A stretch of 64,000 bases of DNA from NCBI GenBank assembly GCA_035604595.1, contig DATNIE010000013.1, positions 1 to 64,000 of the forward strand, given 5' to 3'. Position numbers and translations under genes: made by a program. Source of the DNA: CAIKZZ01 sp035604595. Its GTDB lineage: Bacteria > Pseudomonadota > Gammaproteobacteria > Steroidobacterales > Steroidobacteraceae. Shown piece after piece: positions 24,187 through 33,152 of this stretch (positions within the stretch are counted from its first letter, which is position 1; each line of letters starts with the position of its first letter). Below the pieces are notes generated by a model that saw nothing but the letters and a program-made list of their open reading frames with translations, ran no database searches and was not told the origin of the DNA.

Positions 24187-26154
24187 CTGAACAGTCCCGC
24201 GCCCCGTTTCACCGCCCCGCTCGGCTGGAAGGTCTCCGACTCGGCACAGCTCTACCAGGTCGATGCCTGGGGCAGCGGCTACTTCGGGGTCAACGAAGCC
24301 GGCCACGTCGTCGTCAGGCCCGACCAGCGCCCCGATCGCGAGATCGACCTGCTCGATGTCGTCGAGGGCCTCAAGGCGCGCGATCTCACCGCACCGGTCG
24401 TGATCCGCTTCTCGGACATCATCGCGCACCGCCTGCGCAGCCTCAACGACGCCTTCACGCAGGCGATCACCGAAAACGACTACCACGGCCGCTACGCGGC
24501 GGTATTCCCGATCAAGGTCAATCAGCAGCGGCTGGTCGTCGAGGAGGTCTACCGCAGCGGCAAGGAATTCGGCTTCGGGCTCGAGGTCGGCTCGAAGCCC
24601 GAGCTGCTCGTCGTCATGGGCATGACCGAGGACGCGCCCGACCGGCTGATCATCTGCAATGGCTTCAAGGACGACAGCTACATCGAGACCGTGGTGCTCG
24701 CGGCCAAGCTCGGCCGCAAGATCGTCCCGGTGGTCGAGAATTTCGTCGAGCTCGGCCTGATCCTGCGCCATGCCCAGAAGTACGGCGTCAGGCCGAGCAT
24801 CGGCGTGCGCGTCAAGCTCGCCGCCGAGGGCGCCGGCCGCTGGCGCGAGTCGGCCGGCGAGAAGTCGAAGTTCGGGCTCTTCATCACCGAGATCCTCGAG
24901 CTCGTCGCGGTGCTGCGCCAGCACGACATGCTCGACTGCCTGAAGCTCGTGCACTGTCACATCGGCTCCCAGCTGCAGGACATCCGCCGCGTCAAGGACG
25001 GAGTGACCGAGCTCGCGCACGTGTATGCGGAGCTTAAGCTGCTCGGCGCTGGCCTCGAGTACATCGACATTGGCGGCGGGCTCGGCGTCGATTACGACGG
25101 CAGCCGCACCAATTACGAATCCTCGATGAACTACACCCTCAACGAGTACGCGAGCGACGTCGTGTACCGGATCGCGAGCGTCTGCAACGAGCGGGGCCTG
25201 CCGCACCCGACGATCATCAGCGAATCGGGTCGCGCCATCGCCGCGCACCACTCGGTGCTGGTGTTCAATGTGCTCGGCACCAGCGCGCTCGACCAGTTCC
25301 GGGTCGCCAATCGCCTCGAAGAGGAGTTCCGCGACACCGGCGAGATTCCGCAGCCGGTCCGCGATCTGTTCGACGCCTACCGCTCGGTCAGCGAACGGCG
25401 CCTTGTCGACTGCTGGCACGACGCGCTGCAGGCGCGCGAGCAGGCGCTGCAGATGTTCAACCTGGGATATCTGACCCTCGAGTTCCGGGGCCTCGCGGAA
25501 CGCCTCTACTGGGCGACCTGTGCGCGCATCCGTGACCTGTGCCGGCGTCTCGAGTCGATCCCCGAGGAGCTCGAGGGGCTGGAGACGATCCTGTCGGATA
25601 TTTACTTCTGCAATTTCTCGGTATTTCAGTCGCTGCCGGACTCGTGGGCGATCGGGCACCTGTTCCCGATCATGCCGATCCACCGGCTCGGCGAGCGCCC
25701 GGGCCGCAACGCCGTGCTCGCCGACATCACCTGCGACTCGGACGGCAAGATCGACCGCTTCGTCTCGCTGCGGGAGACCAAGCGCACGCTCGAGGTCCAC
25801 GAACTGCGCGGCGCCGAGGATTACTACCTCGCGGCGTTCCTGGTCGGCGCGTACCAGGAGACGCTCGGGGATCTGCACAACCTGTTTGGCGACACGCACG
25901 TCGTGCACATCCGGCTGCTCGAGGAGGGCGGCTGGTGGATTGAGGAGACCGTCAAGGGCGACACGGCGCTGCAGGTGCTCGGCTACATGGAGTACGACAC
26001 CGACGAGCTGTACCCGCGCCTGGCGCGCGACTGTGAGCGTGCGGTGCGCGAGAACCGCCTGTCGGTCCCGGAGAGCCAGCGGCTCAAGCGTTTCTACGAG
26101 GCGGAGCTCCATGGCTACGCCTACCTCGAGCCCGACGGCGATCTGAACCCCTGA
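24187..26154 (+). CDS. speA: Biosynthetic arginine decarboxylase SpeA, apparent CTG start
   Basis: A PLP enzyme that converts arginine to agmatine for polyamine synthesis. At 655 residues it is close to E. coli SpeA (658). The PLP lysine is in FPIKVNQ (Lys110); HIGSQ, DIGGGLGVDY, SESGRAI, NFSVFQSLPD, DITCDSDGKID and GAYQETLGDLHNLFGD all fit the family. No in-frame ATG, GTG or TTG occurs between the upstream gene's stop and the conserved N-terminal region. A GAGG at 24175-24178 stands 8 nt before the CTG at 24187, so CTG initiation is the best reading. A sequencing error is the alternative. Confidence 0.93.
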   Translation: MNSPAPRFTAPLGWKVSDSAQLYQVDAWGSGYFGVNEAGHVVVRPDQRPDREIDLLDVVEGLKARDLTAPVVIRFSDIIAHRLRSLNDAFTQAITENDYHGRYAAVFPIKVNQQRLVVEEVYRSGKEFGFGLEVGSKPELLVVMGMTEDAPDRLIICNGFKDDSYIETVVLAAKLGRKIVPVVENFVELGLILRHAQKYGVRPSIGVRVKLAAEGAGRWRESAGEKSKFGLFITEILELVAVLRQHDMLDCLKLVHCHIGSQLQDIRRVKDGVTELAHVYAELKLLGAGLEYIDIGGGLGVDYDGSRTNYESSMNYTLNEYASDVVYRIASVCNERGLPHPTIISESGRAIAAHHSVLVFNVLGTSALDQFRVANRLEEEFRDTGEIPQPVRDLFDAYRSVSERRLVDCWHDALQAREQALQMFNLGYLTLEFRGLAERLYWATCARIRDLCRRLESIPEELEGLETILSDIYFCNFSVFQSLPDSWAIGHLFPIMPIHRLGERPGRNAVLADITCDSDGKIDRFVSLRETKRTLEVHELRGAEDYYLAAFLVGAYQETLGDLHNLFGDTHVVHIRLLEEGGWWIEETVKGDTALQVLGYMEYDTDELYPRLARDCERAVRENRLSVPESQRLKRFYEAELHGYAYLEPDGDLNP

Positions 26155-26284
26155 TCGGCCTGCGCTCGATGGCACGTCCTAAGTGATTGGCCCGGTGACG
26201 AAACCCGTGCCGGGGCCTCGTCGAGCGCGTGCGAGCTGGCGCATCCGCAGCGGGGACGTTCCGTGCCCGATACGGCGCGCCAGC

Positions 26285-26339
26285 TCGGGACGGGTGTGAG
26301 CCCTGGCTGTTGCAGGCGAACCACATTCCCGATTTTTTT
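26285..26339 (+). terminator. Possible speA terminator
   Basis: TCGGGA (26285-26290) pairs with TCCCGA (26327-26332), which is followed at once by seven T (26333-26339). The 36-nt interior can fold further (TGTG with CACA, and a short CCTG/CAGG stem). The long interior makes it a weaker call than a simple hairpin. Bases 26155-26284 hold no gene that I can see. Confidence 0.4.
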
Positions 26340-26438
26340 GTGCACTGCATTGCCAAAGTCATTGATCTTTATGGCCGAAATTGCGCCCTCCGGTTGGACC
26401 GCGTAGGATCGGCGGCGGTTGTTTTCGCCGAATCTTCT

Positions 26439-26663
26439 TTGACGGGCGTTTGGGTCGGTCCTTCAAGAACGTGTGTTCCTCGCGCCGACATCTCTCCGAT
26501 TGGCCCGCACGAGTTGATCAGCGCACGACCTACGGTTCGGGCCGATGCCGCCGCGGGCGTACGTAGTTTTGCGTATGCCGGGGTCACGCATCGGTCCGGG
26601 GTTGAGGACCGCGATGCACCGAGGCTTCGGCCGAGGGCACGCCTGAGCGAGTGAGACGTTTCG
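26439..26663 (+). promoter_or_regulatory. Possible promoter and long structured leader of the RRM gene
   Basis: TTGACG (26439-26444), a 17-bp spacer and a weak TTCAAG (26462-26467) could start a leader of about 190 nt. Near its 3' end GCATCGGTCC (26588-26597) pairs with GGACC-GC-GATGC (26606-26617) around an 8-nt loop with a small bulge, and CCGAGG...CCGAGG-type GC hairpins follow. Long leaders are common on cold-shock-type RNA-binding-protein genes. No ORF is supported here. Confidence 0.3.
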
Positions 26664-27047
26664 ATGACGACCATTTACGTAGGCAACTTGCCCTTTTCTG
26701 CGACTGAAGACGAAGTGCGCTCCCTGTTCGAAAAGCACGGCAAGGTGGAGTCGGTGAAGCTCATCAATGATCGCGAGACGGGCCGCCCGCGCGGCTTCTG
26801 TTTCGTGGAGATGTCGAGCACCGACGCCCAGACCGCGATCGCGCAGATGAACGGTTTCAACATGGGCGGCCGTCCGCTGCGTGTGAACGAAGCCCAGGAG
26901 CGTCCGTCGCGTGGCCCGCGTCCGGGCGGTGGTGGCGGCTACGGCGGCCCGCGGGGCGGTGGTGGTGGCGGCGGCTACGGCGGCGGTGGCGGCGGCGGTG
27001 GCGGTTACGGCGGCGGCGGTGGCGGCTACGGCGGCCGGCGTTTCTAA
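26664..27047 (+). CDS. Glycine-rich RRM RNA-binding protein
   Basis: A 127-residue protein with one RNA recognition motif. RNP2 is IYVGNLPF near the N terminus and RNP1 is RGFCFVEM near residue 50; the C-terminal 35 residues are Gly/Tyr/Arg-rich (GGGGYGG repeats). It resembles cyanobacterial Rbp and plant GRP cold-shock proteins, which act as RNA chaperones. The terminator follows after 35 bp, so it is monocistronic. The Gly-rich tail makes the DNA locally repetitive. Confidence 0.93.
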   Translation: MTTIYVGNLPFSATEDEVRSLFEKHGKVESVKLINDRETGRPRGFCFVEMSSTDAQTAIAQMNGFNMGGRPLRVNEAQERPSRGPRPGGGGGYGGPRGGGGGGGYGGGGGGGGGYGGGGGGYGGRRF

Positions 27048-27082
27048 ACGCCCGTCGACTTCCAACAGGCATCAAAACCCTG

Positions 27083-27106
27083 ACCCCGCCGCACGGCGGG
27101 GTTTTT
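27083..27106 (+). terminator. Intrinsic terminator of the RRM gene
   Basis: ACCCCGCC (27083-27090) pairs with GGCGGGGT (27095-27102) around GCAC, followed by a T-run to 27106. An A-run just upstream (27074-27077) could make it partly bidirectional. Confidence 0.88.
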
Positions 27107-27122
27107 GTTGACGGAGACGTCG

Positions 27123-28049
27123 ATGTCAGTGACCCGCAGCCATGCGCCGTCAACGGCGCTATTCGTCGGCCTCGCGGCCATCCTGTGCCTCATCGGTGCG
27201 TGCACTTCGAGGCCGCCGCGCGCCGAGCGGACCCCGGCCGGCGCCAGCGGCGCGCCGGCCGTTGAGAAGGCCGCGTTGCCGCGCACCGACAGCGCGACGC
27301 TCCTCGCGCTCGACAAGATTCTGGCCGGACCGCATCGCTCTGATGCCAACCGCGCCCGCGACGCGTATCGCCACCCGCGCGCCACGCTCGAGTTCTTCGG
27401 CGTCCGCCAGGAGCAGACCGTCATGGAGATCTGGCCGGGCGCCGGCGGTTGGTACACGGAGCTGCTGGCCCCGCTGCTGCGCGACAAGGGCCACTACCTC
27501 GCAGCCGGCTGGGACCCGAAGTCCGATCTCAAGTTCGTGCAGGACGGCAACCGGTCCTTCCGCAGCAAGCTCGAGGCGAACCCCGAGCTTTACGGCAAGG
27601 TCACGGTCACGGCGCTCGACTACCCCGGGGCGATCAATCCGGCGCCTCCGGACTCGGTCGACCTGGTCCTCACCTTCCGCAACCTGCACAACTGGCTGGC
27701 GCGCGACTCGGCAGCGGCGATGCTGAAGGCCATGTACACGGCCCTCAAGCCTGGCGGCGTGCTCGGGCTCGTCGACCACCGTGCCGATCCGAACGCGCCC
27801 GTCGATCCGAAGGCCAAGACCGGCTACGTGAACGAGGCCTATGCGATCGCACTCGCCAAGGGCGCGGGCTTCGAGTTCGTGGCGGCCTCGGAGATCAACG
27901 CCAACCCGAAGGACACGCGGGATTACGAGCAGGGCGTGTGGACCCTGCCGCCGACCTGGCGGCTCGGTGACAAGGACCGTGAGCGCTACGCGGCGATCGG
28001 CGAGAGCGACCGGTTCACGCTGAAGTTCCGCAAGCCCGCGGCGCGCTGA
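27123..28049 (+). CDS. Lipoprotein-type class I methyltransferase-like protein (COG4798-like)
   Basis: A 308-residue protein. It starts with an N-terminal signal ending in a lipobox (LIGAC, Cys near residue 25), then a methyltransferase fold: motif I is VMEIWPGAGGWYTELLAPLL, followed by PPDSVDLVLTFRNLHNWLA and a motif-V-like KPGGVLGLVDHRA. Predicted methyltransferases of this type, many exported, are widespread. SAM is not expected in the periplasm, so the reaction is unclear. The ATG at 27123 has GGAG 6 nt upstream; a TTG at 27105 lies in the terminator's T-run and was rejected. Confidence 0.85.
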   Translation: MSVTRSHAPSTALFVGLAAILCLIGACTSRPPRAERTPAGASGAPAVEKAALPRTDSATLLALDKILAGPHRSDANRARDAYRHPRATLEFFGVRQEQTVMEIWPGAGGWYTELLAPLLRDKGHYLAAGWDPKSDLKFVQDGNRSFRSKLEANPELYGKVTVTALDYPGAINPAPPDSVDLVLTFRNLHNWLARDSAAAMLKAMYTALKPGGVLGLVDHRADPNAPVDPKAKTGYVNEAYAIALAKGAGFEFVAASEINANPKDTRDYEQGVWTLPPTWRLGDKDRERYAAIGESDRFTLKFRKPAAR

Positions 28050-28084
28050 GCGCCGCGTGTCGGTCACGCCGCGATTCGGCGGCT

Positions 28085-30013
28085 TCAGGCGCCGATGAGC
28101 TCGCCGACCGCGCGGTGCGCCTGCTCGATCGCCGCATCCATGTAGGCGCGGGAGGCGGCGTCGGAGTTCGCGATCGTGATGGCGCCGCGCCGCGCGCGGC
28201 CACGCACGTTCCACTGCTCCGCTTCCGGCAGTAACGGCTCAAAGAGCGGATTGACCTCCGGCGCGTAGCCGTGTGGCCAGCGGTTGACGGTGATCGCGAG
28301 GATGTCTTGCGTGGCATCGAAGCCACCCGGCCCGAGCGTGCGCCCGAGCTGTGCGCGGATTTCCCGCTCGTAGCGCTCGAAGCTGGTCGCGAGGATCTCG
28401 GCGCGGCCGATTCTGTTCTGCTCATGCTCCGGCAGGCCTGGCGCACACGGTGTGCGCAGCAGCCGCAGCAGCGTCGGCTGGTCGGGGCGCGTCGGGGTCG
28501 CGTACGTGCCCATCGCAACGCACTCGTTGAGCTCGACGCTGAAAAAGTAGCCGCCGGGTGCGTGGATCGAGGAGATGCCGAGGCGCTGCCACGCCTGCCA
28601 GTTGCGGATCGAGACGTTGGCATAGATCAGCGGGGTCTTCACCGCCTTGTGCAGCGCCGCCTTCTGCTCATCCGGCAGCTCCGGGCAGATGTGCGGGATC
28701 ACGGCGTTCCAGCAGGCGAGCACCGCGTGGCGCGCGTGCACCGCGTGCGCCCGGCCGTCGCGCTGGTACTCGACCCGGACTCCGCCGGCCGTCGAGTCCG
28801 CGGCGAGGTTTGCGACTCGGACGACGGTCGAGTTCAGGCGGATCCGCGCCGGATTACCGCCGCGGTCGAGGCGCGCGTAGTCGGCGTGCGCCGTCACGAG
28901 GTCTTCGGCCGTCGTGCCGGGCAGCGCCTCCGGCACCAGCGCGCGCACCAGTGCCCGCGCGATCGTCGCGCCGCCATCCGGCAGGTGCACGGTCACCGAG
29001 CCGCCGGTATCAGCGTAGTCGGCGGTGCTCGGGCTCATCAGCGGGCTCGATCCGGGCGGCAGGCGCAGCCCCGCAAAGCCGGGCAGCCCCTCCACCCAGC
29101 ACGCGAGCGCCGACACCGCGTCAATTCCGACGCCGAAGTCGTCGTGCGTCCGGCGATCGTAGTAGCGCGCGACGATCGGATCCGTGCCAACCAGCTGCAG
29201 CAGGAAGTCGCGATAGCTCAGCCTCGCGAGCCGGTCCTTCTTCGCCGCCGGTGCGAGCCCGGGCAGGTAATCACGCGGCGCGTCCTCGAGCTCGGCGATC
29301 TCGCGCCGCGCGCGCGCGCTGAGCGGCGCAGCCGCCAGCGTCCGGGCCCACGGCGTGCCCGGCTCGTGGCGCATCAGGTGATCGGCGCCGAACGTCTCGC
29401 GGTCGAGGAAGACCCCGGGCGCGAGCCCGAGCGTTGCGTAATAGTCCGGCTTCTGGATCCGCTTGGCGAGTTCCTCGGCGCGGATGCCGAGCCGCTCGAG
29501 CACGCCGCTTGCAATGGCGCTGTACGGCCGGGGGCTCCAGATGCTGTAGGTGCCGCCGTTCATCAGCTGCAGCCGGCCCTCGAGCCAGAACTCGTTGCGT
29601 TTGGCATGGCCGCCGAAGTCGTCGTGGTTGTCGAGCACGAGCACGCGCGCCGCCGGTTTGCGCTCGCGGTACAGAAACGCCGCTGCGAGCCCGCTGATCC
29701 CGCCACCGACGACCACGAGGTCGTAGACCTCGCCGGTGTCCGCCGCGGCCGGCTGGACCACGCCGTCCCGCAGCGCATGTGCGACCTCGAAGGATCCGGG
29801 ATGGCTGCCGCGAAGCCCGGTGCGCGACGGCGGATAGTAGCCAGGGAGGTCCTGCGCCCCGGCGCGCGCGCCGCCCTCGGCACCCGTGTCGCAGCCGGTC
29901 AGCCCCGGCGGCACCAGCGCCGCGCCGAGCCCGAGCGCGATGCCCTGCAGAAAATCGCGCCGGCTGGTCTCCGGGCCCGGGGTGTCGTCCGGTGGGCGTC
30001 GGTCGTTGGTCAT
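28085..30013 (-). CDS. Tat-exported FAD-dependent oxidoreductase, spermidine-dehydrogenase-like
   Basis: A 642-residue flavoprotein. The N terminus has a twin-arginine motif SRRDFLQG, a hydrophobic stretch and then TGC, so it may be a Tat lipoprotein. The linker DLPGYYPPSRTGLRGSHPGSFEVAHALRDG precedes the dinucleotide motif DLVVVGGGISGLAAAFL. The linker and layout resemble bacterial spermidine dehydrogenases (SpdH), which oxidise polyamines in the periplasm. The nearby hss and speA genes make a polyamine role attractive, but the substrate is inferred. I chose ATG at 30013. Confidence 0.9.
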   Translation of the reverse strand: MTNDRRPPDDTPGPETSRRDFLQGIALGLGAALVPPGLTGCDTGAEGGARAGAQDLPGYYPPSRTGLRGSHPGSFEVAHALRDGVVQPAAADTGEVYDLVVVGGGISGLAAAFLYRERKPAARVLVLDNHDDFGGHAKRNEFWLEGRLQLMNGGTYSIWSPRPYSAIASGVLERLGIRAEELAKRIQKPDYYATLGLAPGVFLDRETFGADHLMRHEPGTPWARTLAAAPLSARARREIAELEDAPRDYLPGLAPAAKKDRLARLSYRDFLLQLVGTDPIVARYYDRRTHDDFGVGIDAVSALACWVEGLPGFAGLRLPPGSSPLMSPSTADYADTGGSVTVHLPDGGATIARALVRALVPEALPGTTAEDLVTAHADYARLDRGGNPARIRLNSTVVRVANLAADSTAGGVRVEYQRDGRAHAVHARHAVLACWNAVIPHICPELPDEQKAALHKAVKTPLIYANVSIRNWQAWQRLGISSIHAPGGYFFSVELNECVAMGTYATPTRPDQPTLLRLLRTPCAPGLPEHEQNRIGRAEILATSFERYEREIRAQLGRTLGPGGFDATQDILAITVNRWPHGYAPEVNPLFEPLLPEAEQWNVRGRARRGAITIANSDAASRAYMDAAIEQAHRAVGELIGA

Positions 30014-30073
30014 CGGCTCACTCGTGCGTACGCAGCGGCCAGTATCGACTGGCGGGTCCGGCCCGTACAACGG

Positions 30074-32152
30074 TCAGGTCCACAGCGAGCGCATCCGTGC
30101 GCCGACGTCGACCGGCGGCGCACGGTCGATGGCGTCGGAATTCGCGGCCTCCAAGCTCGCGACCGCGCTCACGGACTCCAGTGTGCCGAGCACGCGCGGT
30201 GTCAGGAACCGGCTCTGCGCGCCGTACACGTGGGCATCGCCGAAGCGCGACTGCTGCGTCACGTAGTACTTGAGCGGCGTGACGAGATGCAGCGCATCGC
30301 GCGCCCGGGTCACCGCCACGTACAGCAGCCGGCGCTCCTCCTCGAGCAGCTCGGGCTTCCCCGCCGCGAATTCGGAGGGGAAGTTGCCGTCGTTGACGTT
30401 GAGCAGATAGACCGATTGCCACTCCCGCCCCTTGGCCGAGTGCACGGTCGACAGCACCAGGTAGTCCTCGTCGAGCAGCGGCGGACCGGCGAGGTCGCCG
30501 CTCGCCTGCGCCGGGTCGAGCGCGAGCTCGCTCAAGAAACGCTCGCGGGTCGGGTACCCGCCTGCGATCCGCGTCAGCTGCTCGATGTCGCCCGCGCGTA
30601 CGCCGGCCGCCTCGTAACGCCGCTCGAGGTGCGGGCGGTACCAGTCGCGGACCTGCTCGACCTGGCCGGGCCACGCCGCGGCGGGACTTGCGAGCGCAGC
30701 CATCAGTGCCGCGAGCCGCGGCCAGTCCTCGCGCGCCGCCGCCGGCGCCTGCCAGCGTCCGAGCGCCGACCACTGACCCCCCGCCCGGCGGAACTCCTCG
30801 AGGCACCGCTGGCTGTTGGCCGGTCCCATGCCCGGCAGCAGCTGCAGTACCCGGAATGCCGCGATCCGGTTTCTGGGATTGTCGGCCCAGCGCAGCACGG
30901 CGAGCAGATCCTTGACGTGCGCTGCCTCGAGAAACTTGAGTCCGCCGTACTTCACGAACGGAATATTCCGCCGGGTCAGCTCGACCTCGAGGAAATCGCT
31001 GTGATGGCTCGCGCGGAACAATACCGCCTGCTGACGCAGGCGCACGCCGGCCTCGCGCGCCTTCAGTACCTCCCCGATCACGTAGTCGGCCTGGCCGCGG
31101 TCGTCGGCGACTGTGACGAGCGCTGGCCGCACGCCGCCGCCGCGCCGTGCCTGCAGCTGCTTGTCGTGCTGGCGCGTCGCCTCGCCGATCAGCGCATTGG
31201 CGGCATCGAGGATCGGCTGCGTCGAGCGGTAGTTCTGCTCGAGCGCGATCACCGTCGCGGGCGGCGCGAACTGTGCCGCAAAGCCGAGGATGTTGTCGAC
31301 GGTCGCGGCACGGAACGAGTAGATCGACTGCGCGTCGTCGCCCACCACCGTCAGTCCCGCGCCGTCGGGCTTGAGCGCGAGCAGAATCTGCGCCTGCAGC
31401 GCATTGGTGTCCTGGTACTCATCGACCAGCACGTGATCGAAGAGCCCGCCGACCTCTCGGGCGAGTCGCGGCTCACCCACGAGTCCGTGCCAGTACAGCA
31501 GCAGATCGTCATAGTCGAGCGCCTGCTCGGCCTGCTTGCGCACGACGTAGGCGCGATACAGCCCGGTCAGCTCCGCCTCGAAGTCGGCACACCATGGCCA
31601 GTGCTCTTCGAGCGTCGCCTTCAGTGGACGCTGGGTGTTGACCCGGTGCGAGTAGATCGCGAGGCACGTGTCCTTGCGCGGAAAGCGCTTGTCGCGCGCC
31701 GACAACCCCAACTCGTGGCGCACGACGTCGATCAGGTCGGCGCTATCGCCGCGGTCGAGCACGGTGAACGACGGGTCGAGCCCCACTGAGCGCGCATGCA
31801 GCCGCAGCAGCCGGTTGCCGACCGAGTGGAACGTGCCGGCCCACGGCAGGCGCACGGCGGGCCCGCGCGCGGTGCCGCGCGCCGTGGCGAGTGCTTGCGC
31901 GACGATCCGCTCGGCCCGCCGCGTCATCTCCTCGGCCGCACGCCGGGTGAAGGTCAGCAGCAGGATGCGGGCCGGGTCGACTCCCTGCAGCACGAGGTGC
32001 GCGACCCGATGGGCGAGCGTATTGGTCTTGCCGGTGCCGGCACCGGCGATGACCAGCAGCGGCCCGGCGGCGAAGCGCCCCGCGCGCGGCTCACCGAACG
32101 CGGCAGCGGCGCGCTGCGCGTCATTGAGCACCTCGAGCGGATTGGCGGCCAT
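30074..32152 (-). CDS. UvrD/Rep-family ATP-dependent DNA helicase
   Basis: A 692-residue superfamily 1A helicase. Visible motifs: Q-motif LNDAQRAAAA, Walker A GAGTGKT, motif Ia LTFTRRAAEEM, Walker B VDEYQDTN, motif III VVGDDAQSIYSFRAA, motif IV LEQNYRST, motif V TVHSAKGREWQSVY and motif VI VAVTRARDALHLV. It should unwind 3'-tailed DNA in repair or replication restart. The sequence differs from E. coli UvrD in its middle, so it may be a third paralogue rather than UvrD or Rep itself. It diverges from the CMD-family gene. Confidence 0.93.
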   Translation of the reverse strand: MAANPLEVLNDAQRAAAAFGEPRAGRFAAGPLLVIAGAGTGKTNTLAHRVAHLVLQGVDPARILLLTFTRRAAEEMTRRAERIVAQALATARGTARGPAVRLPWAGTFHSVGNRLLRLHARSVGLDPSFTVLDRGDSADLIDVVRHELGLSARDKRFPRKDTCLAIYSHRVNTQRPLKATLEEHWPWCADFEAELTGLYRAYVVRKQAEQALDYDDLLLYWHGLVGEPRLAREVGGLFDHVLVDEYQDTNALQAQILLALKPDGAGLTVVGDDAQSIYSFRAATVDNILGFAAQFAPPATVIALEQNYRSTQPILDAANALIGEATRQHDKQLQARRGGGVRPALVTVADDRGQADYVIGEVLKAREAGVRLRQQAVLFRASHHSDFLEVELTRRNIPFVKYGGLKFLEAAHVKDLLAVLRWADNPRNRIAAFRVLQLLPGMGPANSQRCLEEFRRAGGQWSALGRWQAPAAAREDWPRLAALMAALASPAAAWPGQVEQVRDWYRPHLERRYEAAGVRAGDIEQLTRIAGGYPTRERFLSELALDPAQASGDLAGPPLLDEDYLVLSTVHSAKGREWQSVYLLNVNDGNFPSEFAAGKPELLEEERRLLYVAVTRARDALHLVTPLKYYVTQQSRFGDAHVYGAQSRFLTPRVLGTLESVSAVASLEAANSDAIDRAPPVDVGARMRSLWT

Positions 32153-32210
32153 GGCAGGATTATCCGGTCGGCCTGTACGTTTATCCAGTCCGGGAGCGGC
32201 GAAGGCCGGC

Positions 32211-32219
32211 TGCTACACT
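32211..32219 (+). promoter_or_regulatory. Extended -10-like element upstream of the CMD gene
   Basis: TGC followed by TACACT (32214-32219) in the 251-bp divergent region. No good -35 is seen. The same GCTACACT string occurs upstream of the sulfurtransferase (23231-23238) and the amidase (43330-43336 region), so it may be a common -10 form here. Confidence 0.35.
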
Positions 32220-32403
32220 GCGCGCGGCGGCGCTGCGCAAGGGCGTGGCCCATTGCGCAGCGGGGCCCGTCGCCCCTCGGGACACGAGGCGCGACTCGCG
32301 GGGCTGCGCGCGGCTCCGCCCGAGCTCGCGGCCGACCGACGGGCGGCGCGACCCGCGGCCACTGTCAAGGCGGGATAACCGCCGCTCGTCGCGGGAGGGC
32401 CCG

Positions 32404-32982
32404 ATGCCACAGCCGAAGCACGTGACCGGACTTAAGATCCGCCGGCCGTCGCGCGCCAAGCTCGACGCGGACATGCAGAAGTACTTTCGCGTGTGCGAGG
32501 ACAAGCTCGGTTTCGTGCCGAACGTGCTCGTAGCCTACAGCTTCGACCAAGCGAAGCTGCGCGCGTTCATCGGCATGTACAACGACCTGATGCTCGCCGC
32601 ATCGGGCCTGTCGAAGCTCGAGCGTGAAATGCTTGCGGTCGTCGTCTCGAGCGCGAACCGCTGCTACTACTGCCTGACGGCGCACGGCGCCGCGGTGCGT
32701 CAGCTGAGCGGCGATCCCGAGCTCGGCGAAATGCTGGTGATGAACTGGCGCACGGCCCGGCTGCCTCGGCGACAGCGCGCGCTGCTTGAATTCGCGCACA
32801 AACTCACGGTCGCGCCCGGCGAGGTCGGGGAGGCCGACCGCGGCGCCCTGCGCCAGGCCGGCTGGTCCGAGCGCGATATCTGGGATGCGGCGAGCGTCGT
32901 GGGTTTTTTCAACTTCACGAACCGGGTCGCGACCGCGGTCGACATGATGCCGAACGCCGTGTACCACCGTCAGGCGCGCTGA
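32404..32982 (+). CDS. Carboxymuconolactone decarboxylase-family (AhpD-like) peroxidase-related protein
   Basis: A 192-residue all-helical protein. The redox motif is CYYCLTAHGAAVRQL near residue 85, preceded by LSKLEREMLAVVVSSAN, the usual AhpD/CMD arrangement with a CxxC and a nearby His. It resembles peroxidase-related enzymes of the TIGR01926 type, with a role in thiol-dependent peroxide detoxification inferred. ATG 32404 has GGGAGGG upstream. Confidence 0.9.
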   Translation: MPQPKHVTGLKIRRPSRAKLDADMQKYFRVCEDKLGFVPNVLVAYSFDQAKLRAFIGMYNDLMLAASGLSKLEREMLAVVVSSANRCYYCLTAHGAAVRQLSGDPELGEMLVMNWRTARLPRRQRALLEFAHKLTVAPGEVGEADRGALRQAGWSERDIWDAASVVGFFNFTNRVATAVDMMPNAVYHRQAR

Positions 32983-33152
32983 TCTGCACGCGCTGGGTCG
33001 GGACAGCTGTGCGCGCGATCGCCTGGTGGCCGCTGTTCCGGAGTGTTTTGCGACGCAATACAAACGACCATTATCGCTGACACGCGGATGTTGGTAGGCT
33101 GCAACCGACTACGGTCTCCGACAAGTTAGGGGGATTCCCGGATGCAGTCCGG

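Noticed and set aside
24131..24190. 19-codon ORF MPARFAIVRAFPSPLRQPR just before speA
   Set aside because: No ribosome-binding site and its ATG overlaps the predicted -35, so I did not annotate it as a gene. It is kept as an alternative in the speA finding because its stop overlaps the CTG.
24127..26175. Long minus-strand frame of about 680 codons opposite speA
   Set aside because: It is the mirror of speA codon use and has no recognisable motifs.
28271..31789. Open plus-strand frame of about 1170 codons antisense to the flavoprotein and helicase genes
   Set aside because: Composition is Arg/Ala/Val-rich with no domain. The opposite strand encodes two complete, motif-rich proteins. High GC creates such antisense frames.
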